From Tsuneonella aeria (GTDB lineage: Bacteria > Pseudomonadota > Alphaproteobacteria > Sphingomonadales > Sphingomonadaceae), in contig NZ_WTZA01000001.1 of the NCBI RefSeq assembly GCF_009827495.1, forward strand, positions 1,240,001-1,304,000: DNA of 64,000 nt, in the 5' to 3' direction. Within the stretch, counting starts at the first letter, position 1; each line of letters begins with the position of its first letter. Shown here piece after piece: positions 25,150 through 33,477 of this stretch. A program made the translations under genes and the position numbers. The notes beneath the pieces are model-generated. The model searched no databases. It was given only the letters and a program-made list of their open reading frames with translations, and was not told the origin of the DNA.

Positions 25150-26576
25150 AGCAGCTGATCCTCGCAGCCCTTGCCGGCACTGTGCTGGCCCCCGTCGCGG
25201 TCACCGCGCAGCAGGTGCCTAACGCCCAGCCCGACATGCCCGTGTCGCCCCGCGACCGATTCTACACCTCGGACCAGTTTTCCAACACCGTGTCGGTCAT
25301 CGATCCATCAGCCAACCGGCTGCTCGGCGTCATCAAGCTGGGCGATCCGACGCCGATGAACCTCAGCCCGCTGTATCGCGGGCAGTTGCTGGTCCACGGC
25401 ATGGGCTTCTCGCCCGACCGGCGGACGCTCGCCGTCGTGTCGATCGGATCGAACGCAGTCAGCTTCATCGATACCGCCACCAACAGTGTCCGCCACACGA
25501 CCTATGTCGGCCGCAGCCCGCACGAGGCCTTCTTCCGCCCCGACGGGCGGGAGGTCTGGATCAGCGTGCGCGGCGAGGATTATATCGCCGTCCTCGATGG
25601 CACGACCTACAAGGAGACGGGCCGCATTCCCGTCCCGAACGGTCCCGGCATGACGATCTTCTCGCCGGACGGGAAGTATGGCTATGTCTGCTCCAGCTTC
25701 TCGCCCGAAACCGTGGTGATCGACACCACGTCGAAGCAGATCGTCGGCCGGGTGAAGCAGGAAAGCCCGTTCTGCCCCGACATCGCCGCAACGCCCGATG
25801 GCAAGCAGGTGTGGCTGACGCTGAAGGACATCGGCAAGGTCATGGTCTTCGACGCGAGGCCCCCGTTCGCGGTGCTGAAGAGCTTCGCGACGGGCGCGAT
25901 CACCAACCACGTCAATATAGCGAAGACGCCGCGTGGGCAGTTCGCCTATGTGACGGTCGGCACCGAGAATGTCGTGAAGGTGTTCCGCACCGACGATTTC
26001 ACCCAGGTCGCGACGATCCCCGTCGGAGCGCTGCCGCATGGACTGTGGCCCTCGGGCGACGGCAGCCGCATCTATGTCGGCCTGGAGAATGCCGATGCGG
26101 TGGCCGCGATCGACACCGCGACGAACAGGGTCATCGCGACCATCCCGATCGGGCAAGGCCCGCAAGGGGTCGCGTATGTCCCCGGCGCGGTGCCGTCAGG
26201 CGACGGCCTAGCCGGTCTTCAACCGCTGGCCAAGGCAGGCGAGAAGGTTCAGCTGATCCTTTCTGGCACCGGACGAAGCCAGGTGACGTTGTTCGATCAG
26301 GGGCAGGTACAGATCCTGCAGGCCGCCGTCGCAGGCCTGCCGCCGAAGATGCCGTTCGTGTTGGGGCTGTCTTCCAATCCCGATGGCAACGGCCCGGTCG
26401 AACCGCTGGCCAAGTTCATGACCAACCCCGCCGGCGGTGCGATCGTCAACGCGGTCGGACCGCTGCGGCAGATCGTCACGCAGGCTGCCCCGACAGGGTC
26501 GCGCCGCTATCTGGTGATCGCTTCGGGTCAGCCGGACGCTGTAGGCAATGTCGTGCAACGGCAGGTCAAACAGTAA
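25146..26576 (+). CDS. YVTN/YncE-like beta-propeller exported protein
   Basis: 476 aa, GTG start, signal peptide ending VTAQQ. Six to seven beta-propeller blades of YVTN type (NTVSVIDPSANRLLGVIKLG, NAVSFIDTATNSV, YIAVLDGTTY, ETVVIDTTSKQIVG, NVVKVFRTDDF, DAVAAIDTATNRVIATIPIG), then a C-terminal domain of about 120 residues. Paired with DUF305, a periplasmic metal or redox stress role is possible. Confidence 0.82.
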   Translation: MKQLILAALAGTVLAPVAVTAQQVPNAQPDMPVSPRDRFYTSDQFSNTVSVIDPSANRLLGVIKLGDPTPMNLSPLYRGQLLVHGMGFSPDRRTLAVVSIGSNAVSFIDTATNSVRHTTYVGRSPHEAFFRPDGREVWISVRGEDYIAVLDGTTYKETGRIPVPNGPGMTIFSPDGKYGYVCSSFSPETVVIDTTSKQIVGRVKQESPFCPDIAATPDGKQVWLTLKDIGKVMVFDARPPFAVLKSFATGAITNHVNIAKTPRGQFAYVTVGTENVVKVFRTDDFTQVATIPVGALPHGLWPSGDGSRIYVGLENADAVAAIDTATNRVIATIPIGQGPQGVAYVPGAVPSGDGLAGLQPLAKAGEKVQLILSGTGRSQVTLFDQGQVQILQAAVAGLPPKMPFVLGLSSNPDGNGPVEPLAKFMTNPAGGAIVNAVGPLRQIVTQAAPTGSRRYLVIASGQPDAVGNVVQRQVKQ

Positions 26577-26589
26577 CAGATCTCCTTTC

Positions 26590-26628
26590 TGGAACGAGCA
26601 TCAGAGACGCCCCCCGGTGCTCGTTCCA
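26590..26628. repeat. inverted repeat after the beta-propeller gene
   Basis: GGAACGAGCA and TGCTCGTTCC form an 11-bp-stem dyad with a GC-rich loop just downstream of the stop. There is no U tract, so it could be a weak terminator or part of the resolvase site. Confidence 0.5.
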
Positions 26629-26771
26629 ACTGCCGTTCCCGAAAACGAACCTTCAACGGGACGACCGTCACCGACGCAAAAATCCGCTGTATCCCCGCCG
26701 GGGCTTTCCCAAAATATGTTCCCGAAATATGAGTCCCGAAATTCGCTGTCTGAGATGGGATAACGGGACTC

Positions 26772-27338
26772 ATGCTGGTTGGTTATGCGCGCGTCTCGAC
26801 CTCCGACCAGGACCTGACGCTACAAACCGATGCGCTGACCAAGGCTGGCTGTGAAAAGCTGTTCACCGACAAGGTGAGCGGCGCGAAGCTGAACCGTCCC
26901 GGTCTGACCGAAGCTCTCAATTTCGTGCGGGCCGGTGACACGCTGGTGATATGGAAGCTCGATCGCCTTGGCCGTTCGATCGGGGGCCTGATCGAACTGG
27001 CGGCGGACTTGTCCGCTCGCAAGATTGATTTCCGATCGCTGACGGACGGGTTCGACACGGCTACCCCATCCGGGCGGCTGCTGTTCCATATCCTCGCTTC
27101 CGTCGCGGAGATGGAGCGCGAACTTATAAAGGAACGGACGATTGCCGATTTGGCAGCGGCACGGGCCAAGGGCGGCACGGGCGGGGGCCGCAAATCCGTC
27201 ATGACGCCCGACATGCTCGATACCGCCCGTAAGCTTCTCAAGGCCGGCGACAAACCAGCGAAGGTCGCAAAGTTGCTACAGGTCGGCCGTTCCACCTTTT
27301 ATCGCCACTTCCCTGCGGCCGAGCGCGAACCTGGCTAA
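26772..27338 (+). CDS. serine recombinase (resolvase/invertase family)
   Basis: 188 aa from MLVGYARVSTSDQDL; nucleophile Ser in ARVSTSDQ. The resolvase core includes WKLDRLGRSIGGLIEL and MERELIKERT, and a C-terminal HTH is present (KPAKVAKLLQVGRSTFYRHF). A GAGTCCCG/CGGGACTC dyad lies directly upstream (about 26731-26771) and may be its binding site. It probably resolves co-integrates of the transposon. Confidence 0.9.
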   Translation: MLVGYARVSTSDQDLTLQTDALTKAGCEKLFTDKVSGAKLNRPGLTEALNFVRAGDTLVIWKLDRLGRSIGGLIELAADLSARKIDFRSLTDGFDTATPSGRLLFHILASVAEMERELIKERTIADLAAARAKGGTGGGRKSVMTPDMLDTARKLLKAGDKPAKVAKLLQVGRSTFYRHFPAAEREPG

Positions 27339-27344
27339 CCGGCG

Positions 27345-28769
27345 TCAGAAGATTGTCGCGTAGTAGGATTGCTCAAACCGGCCCCGGCTGATCCGGGCCA
27401 TGTGATCGATCCGTTCCGGCACCGGGGGCGAGCGGCGGGTCCGGGCCGGTCGTGCGTCGGGGCGGGCCAGCAGTACGAGATTGGCAATGGCCGCGCCCAA
27501 CAGAAACTCTTCCTCGGCACCGCGCAGGCCGCGAAGGTGCAGGCGGGTCAGCCCCCGCTTCCCCTTGGCATCGGCAAACACACGCTCGACGCCCCGGCGC
27601 AGCCGCATCGACCGCTTGAATAGCGGCGTTTGCATCTCGCCGCGCACCAGTTCGCGCACGTCCTCATGCTCGCTGTGCGTGACAGACCTCATGCTGCCTG
27701 AGGTACATCTCCGTTTGAGGTGACAGGCGCGGCAGTCGGAGAGACTGGCGCTGTATCGGAGAAAGCCCGCCCGACGATCGGCACCACGAAAGGGCAGTAT
27801 CTTGCCAGCAGGACAGACATAGCGGTCCTGCTCCCGCTCATAGCGGAAGGCTTCGCGGGGGAATTTGCCCTTGGTCTGCTCGGATCGTTCCAGCACCGGG
27901 ATATGCGGGATGGTGCCGCGATCGGAGACGAACGCCAGGAACGCGGCGCTGCCATAGGCGGTGTCAGCCGCGACACGCTTTGGTCGGTAGCCGAACCGAT
28001 CGTCGGCCCGTGCCAGCATGGTCCGCCCCGCATCGACTTCCGCCGCGAAGCGGGCGGGACTGGCCTCCACGTCAATCGCCACCCCTCCCGGCGTGTCAAT
28101 CAGTACATTGAAGGCATAGCCGAACCGGCCCCGCGCCGTGCGCGCCGACCACGCCGACGCGGGATCGGTGCGTGACACCTCGGCCGGCTTGCCACGCGGT
28201 ACGCCATGTTCCTGCGGTGGAGCATTGGCCTGATCCGCCAGCCATTCACAAACCGGGCGGGGAAGCCTGAGCGCGGCCATGTCGGCGTCCCGCATCTTGC
28301 GCTGCCAGCTTGCATCGGCCGCGACGAATGATGCGTCGATTGCGGCATCCTTGTGGGCGATCAGCCCCGCGTCGGCGCAGCGCCGAACAGTTTGCTCGAA
28401 CAGTATGCGGAAGATGCCAGCATCGCGAAAGCGGCCATGCCGGTTCTTGCTGAACGTCGAGTGGTGCGGCACCCGCGCGTCGAGCGGCAATCGGCAGAAC
28501 CAGCGATAAGCGAGGTTGAAGCGGACTTCCTCGCACAGACGGCGTTCAGACGTGACGCCATAGAGGCGAGCGATCAGCGCCATGCGGATCAGCAGTTCGG
28601 GCGCGATCGAGGGACGCCCACGGCGACTATAGTGCGGGGCGAGCGCATCGCGCAGCTCACCAAGGTCGACCAGCCCGTCTATCCTGCGTAGGATGTGATC
28701 GGCGGGGATCATCGCTCCCAGCGCCCGCCAACTTGCGCCCTTGCCGCCTCGCTGTTGCTCACCCATCAT
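27345..28769 (-). CDS. IS1182-family transposase
   Basis: 474 aa. N-terminal DUF772-like region (MIPADHILRRIDGLVDLGELRDALAPHYS, RLYGVTSERRLCEEVRFNLAYRWFC). The DDE-type core follows with DASFVAADAS, ADTAYGS and a Cys-rich insert CRACHLKRRC. The gene ends 6 nt from the resolvase stop on the other strand. Its start lies about 80 bp from the right terminal repeat. Confidence 0.9.
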   Translation of the reverse strand: MMGEQQRGGKGASWRALGAMIPADHILRRIDGLVDLGELRDALAPHYSRRGRPSIAPELLIRMALIARLYGVTSERRLCEEVRFNLAYRWFCRLPLDARVPHHSTFSKNRHGRFRDAGIFRILFEQTVRRCADAGLIAHKDAAIDASFVAADASWQRKMRDADMAALRLPRPVCEWLADQANAPPQEHGVPRGKPAEVSRTDPASAWSARTARGRFGYAFNVLIDTPGGVAIDVEASPARFAAEVDAGRTMLARADDRFGYRPKRVAADTAYGSAAFLAFVSDRGTIPHIPVLERSEQTKGKFPREAFRYEREQDRYVCPAGKILPFRGADRRAGFLRYSASLSDCRACHLKRRCTSGSMRSVTHSEHEDVRELVRGEMQTPLFKRSMRLRRGVERVFADAKGKRGLTRLHLRGLRGAEEEFLLGAAIANLVLLARPDARPARTRRSPPVPERIDHMARISRGRFEQSYYATIF

Positions 28770-28895
28770 GGCCGCTGCTCCCGATGTGTCGAAGCAGGGA
28801 ACCCGTTAGGTACGCGATCGGATCACCCCGCCTTTTTCAACAGCCCCGACCCCATTGCAGACATTGCCCGCCATCGGTGAAGCTGCGGAGCCGCG

Positions 28896-29285
28896 TCACT
28901 CACATTCGTCAAAGTGCTCGCGTTCTCTGCGCAACTCGATGATCGCCCCGGTCGCGAACAAGACCACACTTCCGAGAAGCAACCATCCTCCAAAGAAACT
29001 CGGTTCGATGGAAATGATGCCGACAGCCATCGCGAGGGGAATAGCCGCTGCGACTGACGCGGTTATGAGCCATTCGCGGCAGAGCCACCATGCAGCCAAT
29101 CCCCAAAGGACTGCCGTAATCAACCAGTCGAATGCGACCGCCACCCAGACGAGATTTAGTCCAGCACGTTGCTGGGGGCCCAGACCCTGCAACCAACCGT
29201 CAATCATGGGGAGACCTGACGCGTGGATTGCGGAGGTCATCAATAGCACCACTGTTCCAGTGACGATGAAGGCCCGACCTCTCAC
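28896..29285 (-). CDS. hypothetical membrane protein of the mer-type remnant
   Basis: 129 aa with about four hydrophobic segments (FIVTGTVVLLMTSAI, LVWVAVAFDWLITAVLWGLAAWW, ITASVAAAIPLAMAVGI, FFGGWLLLGSVVLFATG). It lies downstream of the merC/GDCCVxC pair and is probably co-transcribed. Family not recognised. Confidence 0.65.
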   Translation of the reverse strand: MRGRAFIVTGTVVLLMTSAIHASGLPMIDGWLQGLGPQQRAGLNLVWVAVAFDWLITAVLWGLAAWWLCREWLITASVAAAIPLAMAVGIISIEPSFFGGWLLLGSVVLFATGAIIELRREREHFDECE

Positions 29286-29372
29286 CGTAGCCTGCCGATC
29301 ACGTGCTTCCCGATCACCGCGCCCTCCCTCGACGAAGTCTATCCGTCAAATGAACCTGACCCGCCGCCAACG

Positions 29373-29594
29373 TTAGCAACACTTCGCTGGAGTGCCGTTT
29401 GCCCTTGCCTCTTGGATTGGCGGACACGGAACGTCGCCGTAGGAGCAGAAGACGCAGCAATCCCCAGCCAGTGGGCGTAGCTTCTCTGAGCAGTGCGGGC
29501 AGTCGTAGAAGAACCGGCAAGCGTTGGTCGGCATCGTTTCAGTCGATGCCTCTCGGCATTTAGGACAGGTGAGCGTGGATTTGAGTTCGGTCAT
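29373..29594 (-). CDS. GDCCVxC domain protein
   Basis: 73 aa. CPKC near the start, CPHC in the middle, and LAGDCCVFCSYGDVPCPP: the GDCCVxC motif of small Cys-rich proteins common next to MerC. It probably binds metal. It overlaps merC by 4 nt. Confidence 0.9.
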   Translation of the reverse strand: MTELKSTLTCPKCREASTETMPTNACRFFYDCPHCSEKLRPLAGDCCVFCSYGDVPCPPIQEARANGTPAKCC

Positions 29595-30016
29595 TTGTCC
29601 CGTTCAAACCCCCTGAGATCGTGGCCCTCCGCGCCGCTCTTGGGTGCTGTCAAATCCCAGATCGCGACCGCGATCATTAGCACAAGCCCCGGGTAGAGCA
29701 GCCATTCAGTTGCCATGCCATAAGTTGCCATGAGCAGTGCTGCTGCCAGCACGGCTAAGGGGCCAACGATGCCGAGAACAAATCGGAGTAGGCCCCGGCG
29801 GCGGCTCCCGCCGAGAAAGTTCGCGGCTAAGCCGATGAGCGCGAATAGCGGCAGTATGTAGCGGATCGAGACGCCTTCAAACTGGCTCAGGAAGCCCAAT
29901 CCGAGAGCAGAAGCGAGACTGGCGAGGGCGGGGAAACACGCTGCGCAACTCATCGCCGCGATAATCGCACCTATGGTGCTCGTACTGCCCGCGACGCGTG
30001 TGCCTTGGATTGTCAT
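29591..30016 (-). CDS. merC: MerC-type mercury transporter
   Basis: 141 aa with four membrane helices. The first carries the vicinal-region Cys motif MSCAACFPALASLASALGLG, typical of MerC, an inner-membrane Hg(II) importer. The normal partners MerR, MerA, MerT and MerP are absent around it, so this is an incomplete or relocated resistance module. Confidence 0.85.
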   Translation of the reverse strand: MTIQGTRVAGSTSTIGAIIAAMSCAACFPALASLASALGLGFLSQFEGVSIRYILPLFALIGLAANFLGGSRRRGLLRFVLGIVGPLAVLAAALLMATYGMATEWLLYPGLVLMIAVAIWDLTAPKSGAEGHDLRGFERDK

Positions 30017-30346
30017 GGAGACGGACGGTTCCTGTTTGATGGTCGAGAGGGCGCTCAGCTATCGCACATTGTGTGAGGGCGTGTCCCTGATCGAAATCCG
30101 CTCCGACGTAAAGCCAGTGGGACTTCTGCTTTCCACCCAGTTTCAGACATTCAGAGCGCTTACTCGCTCCCCCAAAAGCTGACGGTGAAAGGTCACAAAC
30201 GTAGGAAGAGCGGCTGGGCCTGACTCAAGTGGGTATACGATGGGTACAGCTCATTTTCCTACCCAAAGTGCCCCAAACACGACCCAAGCGGCGTTCCCAA
30301 CCGGAAGGCCACTGCGCTTAAGCCACTGGATTTGCCTGCTGAAAGG
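30017..30346. other. right end of E2 with arm sites
   Basis: No gene supported. A GTGGGTATACG motif at 30229 (118 bp before the core) and GCCCCAAACACGACCCAAG at 30270-30288 (77 bp before the core) match the other element ends. Confidence 0.55.
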
Positions 30347-30392
30347 CTGGTGCCGCTTACAGGACTCGAACCTGTGACCCCATCATTACGAA
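30347..30392 (-). repeat. att core copy 3 (tRNA-Thr(CGT) 3' half)
   Basis: Identical 46-bp repeat at the E2/E3 junction, followed by unrelated sequence. Confidence 0.85.
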
Positions 30393-30605
30393 ATCCTGTG
30401 GCGGGTGGCAGAATAACGTTTACTTTTAATCACATGACGCAGCGGAATCGCTCTTAATCTGTGCCGACCCAAGCCTTACCCAAATTCGCCAGAGACGCGG
30501 GGCATATCTTGACCTCTCGAAGATGCGTTAGCTCATTGATTCCCCTTACTTCCACCCCAGCCATGCCCGAATGGCTCGTTGGCACGGCTGCGAGCAGAGC
30601 AAGTC

Positions 30606-31301
30606 TCAGTCCCAAGCCATCTTCTCGATCCGTGCATTGAGCAGATCGTTCGGGAAAGCACGGATCAGCAAGGATTCGATGTTGCCAATCATCTCATCCG
30701 CCACGCGATAGGCCGAGACGTAGGCAGCCAGCTCATGGAGCCTAACGTTGGCACTGCGAATCTGCCGTGTAACCTCGTCGGATGTGCGGAAGTCTTTCCT
30801 GTTTTGAAGGTGGTTTACGCGGAGAATATTCTGAACGCCTCGGTCCCGGTTGTAGGCATTGTTAAGCTCCGTCCAGAGCGTCTGATTGCGAGCCTTGCCC
30901 GCATACAGGGCGCGCCCCCGACTGTCATAGAAGAGGTAAACGCCATGATGCGCATCTAGCTCGTCACGAAGGCCTCTGAGATAAGGAAGCTCCGAGCCAC
31001 TTTCGTCTTTCACCGAGAAAATTCGGAATAGGCCGTTCGCGCCATAGGACGCTCGCTTTAGCTCGAAGAACTCGACAATCGGTTGCAGCGCACATGCAAG
31101 CGCGCGCCGCTCAGAGGCTCGCTCCATCGAGAGCATCAGCCGCGTGATCTGCGCAGTCTTAAGTTCACCGCGCCTTTTCCAGTTAGCGAGGCCGGCAACG
31201 CTGATGCCGAGCCGCTTAACAAGGGCACGATCCGTTACGGCTTCGCCATCCTTGGCGGCTATCACGCTTCGAATCTGTTCGATTAACTCCGCACCGGTCA
31301 C
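30606..31301 (-). CDS. HTH - GIY-YIG nuclease-like fusion protein
   Basis: 231 aa, GTG start. The N-terminal helix-turn-helix (about 20-50, DRALVKRLGISVAGLANWKRRG) is followed by a helical linker. A GIY-YIG-like domain (about 115-215) shows HHGVYLFYDSRGRALYAGKA, then basic residues and a Glu in IGNIESLLIRAFPNDLLNARI. Fusion of a DNA-reading HTH to this nuclease fold is unusual. It could be a homing-type nuclease, element regulator or defence protein; no partner decides this. Confidence 0.7.
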   Translation of the reverse strand: MTGAELIEQIRSVIAAKDGEAVTDRALVKRLGISVAGLANWKRRGELKTAQITRLMLSMERASERRALACALQPIVEFFELKRASYGANGLFRIFSVKDESGSELPYLRGLRDELDAHHGVYLFYDSRGRALYAGKARNQTLWTELNNAYNRDRGVQNILRVNHLQNRKDFRTSDEVTRQIRSANVRLHELAAYVSAYRVADEMIGNIESLLIRAFPNDLLNARIEKMAWD

Positions 31302-31329
31302 AGCCGTGCCCCCCCCCTATTTGTGTCAA

Positions 31330-31722
31330 TCAGCCGAACGTCTTTGGCGGCTCGTGTAGAGCGATCATCGGGCGCTTCAAAGCGGCGGCAACCTTCGCCG
31401 CTTCACGATCAGAACCCGTGACCAGCACCTCGAGCTTGAGCACGTCGCGATTAGTGTAAATGTACCAACCCGCTGTGTGATTGCGACCGCTCCAGCTCGA
31501 CCGGCGGAAATCCGAAAGCCGCTTGCGCAGGCCACCGTTCGCACATTCTGTAGCCTGACCTAAGACCATCACCTGGCCATCACGAACAGCCCGGAACAGG
31601 CCGACGCTGTGGTTCAATTCCGGGTGCAGAATGCGAAATCCACCGTTTACCCTCACCCATTCCGTGTCCCATTGCTGAAGTGTCTTTCCGCCGATCAGCT
31701 TCGGCTTACCCGCCTTAGGCAT
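31330..31722 (-). CDS. small GIY-YIG-like protein, family A copy 2
   Basis: 130 aa from MPKAGKPKLIGGKTL, with GGAG 7 nt upstream. It matches the E1 gene 5485-5844 by position (directly after the integrase terminator) and by pattern: SVGLFRAVRDGQVMVLGQATE, GGLRKRLSDFRRSS, RNHTAGWYIY. The order GLF..LGQA resembles a degenerate GIY-YIG motif. Function unknown. Confidence 0.62.
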   Translation of the reverse strand: MPKAGKPKLIGGKTLQQWDTEWVRVNGGFRILHPELNHSVGLFRAVRDGQVMVLGQATECANGGLRKRLSDFRRSSWSGRNHTAGWYIYTNRDVLKLEVLVTGSDREAAKVAAALKRPMIALHEPPKTFG

Positions 31723-31798
31723 GCAAGCTCTCCGTCCCAACCAACATATGGTGAAACCGGGGTGAAACCGCGTCAAGCGCAAGCGGGGCCCTGCCAAA

Positions 31799-31852
31799 CA
31801 AAAAAAAGAATAGAAGCAAAGAGATGCCCGGACCTCACGAGGAGGTCCGGGC
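31799..31852 (-). terminator. intrinsic terminator of the E3 integrase
   Basis: Minus strand: a near-perfect hairpin CCCGGACCTCCTCGTGAGGT (arms CCCGGACCT/AGGTCCGGG, 31827-31851), then a pyrimidine-rich run ending in eight T around 31800-31807. Confidence 0.85.
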
Positions 31853-31866
31853 GGGATGGCTGTGCA

Positions 31867-33030
31867 CTACCCTGAAGCGACAGCTGCAAGATTGAGGTTT
31901 GCTGCGCCCGCTTCAACAGCGGTACGAAGTCGATCGTTAGCTAGGTGGGCGTATCGTGCGGAACTCGCCTGGTCGGCATGGCCGAGGATTTTGCCCACTG
32001 CATAGAGGTCGATGCCCGCACCCACCATCGCTGACGCTGCGGCGTGCCGCAAATCATGCAACCGAAGGCCCGGCAGGTGGGCTTCGTCACGCGCGGTCAT
32101 CCAGGCATGCTTGATATCGGTAAACGGCCGCTGCGTGTGCGGATTTGGCAACAGCCACTTCGAAGTGCGTTCCAGCCGCTCGATTATCTCGCAGGCCGGT
32201 TTTGATAGCGGAACGTGACGCGACTTGCCCGTCTTGGAGTCCGGTATGAACCAGCTCCGCCGTTCCAGGTCCACGTGTTGCCATTGAGCCTGTAACAGCT
32301 CATTTTTCCGGGCGCCGGTGTACAGGAGGAGGGCCACTATCGGAGCGAGCAGGCTATTGTCAGAGCGACCAGCCGCGGCAAGCAAGCGCTGAGCCTCGGC
32401 AGGAGAGAGGTAACGCTCGCGAGCGTTGTTGAACTTCGGGCGCGGGATTGACCGGACTGGGTTGCCCTTCAGCCCTGCCACACCCCACTTCAGTCCAAGC
32501 TCGAAGGACCGATTGAAGACGATCCTGATCTTTTCCACGGTCGCCGGGGCCAAGCCCGATGAGCGCTTTTCAGCCAGCCATTTTGCGACGTCTTGGGTCG
32601 TGATCTCGTCGAGGCGAAGCTTGCCCCAGCGAGGGAGGATGTGGACGCGGAGCACAGCGTCGGTGTTCCCTGGCCGCTTCTGGTAGGTCTTAGCATAGTC
32701 GAGATGCTGAGACGCTAGTTCCGCATAGCTTGGCGTTGCCTTGCGCTCGTCCTTTGCCGCAGCGGGGTCGCCCCCGAGAACGACGATCGAGCGTAACCTG
32801 CGGGCTTCCTTGCGAGCCTGATCAAACGTCAGATCCGCGAACCCGCCGATTTTGTGTTGTCGCTGTCGGCCGTGGCCGTCGAAATACCGCAAATAATAAG
32901 TGCGGCCACCGTTGGGCCTGATCTCGATGACGAAGCCTTGAATAGCCGTATCCCACAGCGTCTCCTTGCTCTTGTCGGCGGGACACGTCGCGGTCAGGCA
33001 TGTCGTGGCATCTAACTTAACCTTGGGCAT
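31867..33030 (-). CDS. tyrosine recombinase (integrase of E3)
   Basis: 387 aa from MPKVKLDATTCLTATCPADKSKE, with GAAAGGAAA upstream. It is closest to the E1 integrase (same MP.VKLD start, QEI/QDVAKWLAEKRRSGLA and RYLSPAEA blocks). Catalytic motifs: Arg in TGARKNELLQAQW, HDLRHAAASAM, GHADQASSARYAHL. Expected to recombine the tRNA-Thr core. Confidence 0.93.
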   Translation of the reverse strand: MPKVKLDATTCLTATCPADKSKETLWDTAIQGFVIEIRPNGGRTYYLRYFDGHGRQRQHKIGGFADLTFDQARKEARRLRSIVVLGGDPAAAKDERKATPSYAELASQHLDYAKTYQKRPGNTDAVLRVHILPRWGKLRLDEITTQDVAKWLAEKRSSGLAPATVEKIRIVFNRSFELGLKWGVAGLKGNPVRSIPRPKFNNARERYLSPAEAQRLLAAAGRSDNSLLAPIVALLLYTGARKNELLQAQWQHVDLERRSWFIPDSKTGKSRHVPLSKPACEIIERLERTSKWLLPNPHTQRPFTDIKHAWMTARDEAHLPGLRLHDLRHAAASAMVGAGIDLYAVGKILGHADQASSARYAHLANDRLRTAVEAGAANLNLAAVASG

Positions 33031-33477
33031 TTGAGTTTCCTTTCTGGAAGTGCGTTGATTGGCGAACCGTGGAGCGCCGCGGCGTCGTGGGCGGGGTCCA
33101 GGTCCGGGGGGTGGGCCGAGCGGCCCGTGGGCAAGGGCGGCGGGCAGATTTGAAAGGCGCGGAAGGGCGACCCTGCGGTGGCTCCGCCGCGCCGTCCAAA
33201 GAGATGTCTGTTGGGAATGATTGGTGCTGCGGATGACCGGGGAGCACAGAGGTTCATCGCTGGTGGCGATCTTGGACAAAGTTCGGATTAGCGCTGCGCG
33301 GCCCAAGCACTTTGAAGATCAACTAGGGAACGCTTGCAATTCAAAGGGAAAGCAAGGTGGCCCCGGTGGGGGCAGGGGTGGCGAAAGCCGAAACCGGGCA
33401 GCGAGGGTCCGGGATAGCAATCTCGGGGTTCGCAGCCGCGCTTGCCGCCCCCGCCCTCACCTAACCCGTCAGTGGAT
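33031..33477. other. non-coding segment between integrase and VapE gene (E3)
   Basis: No gene supported in 447 bp. The part nearest the integrase matches E1: CGAACC...GCGCCGCGGCG around 33063-33083 and GTGGGCCGAGCGGCCCGTGG from 33111. The rest is purine-rich on the plus strand. Confidence 0.45.

Larger units (their letters stand above)
22461..28847. mobile_element. 6.4-kb transposon with IS1182-type ends
   Basis: The ends are inverted repeats: GGGGCTGTTGAAAAATGCG at 22461 and GGGGCTGTTGAAAAAGGCG read inward from 28847. GACC flanks both sides (22457-22460 and 28848-28851) as a 4-bp target duplication. Inside are lysR, a YeiH-type exporter, DUF305, a beta-propeller protein, a serine resolvase and the IS1182 transposase next to the right end. 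No terminal repeat is seen beside the transposase stop, so the whole 6.4 kb looks like one mobile unit. Confidence 0.7.
16923..30346. mobile_element. integrative element E2 (degraded)
   Basis: A 13.4-kb unit between att copies 2 and 3 with its own integrase (19375-20517). The replication ATPase is frameshifted. About half the element is a 6.4-kb IS1182-type transposon (22461-28847). None of the P1/P2/DUF4230/SNase backbone is present. The right part holds a mercury-type remnant. Confidence 0.7.

Noticed and set aside
29973..30182. Plus-strand ORF as a divergent MerR
   Set aside because: The product has no MerR helix-turn-helix or metal-binding Cys, and no mer operator dyad was found before merC.
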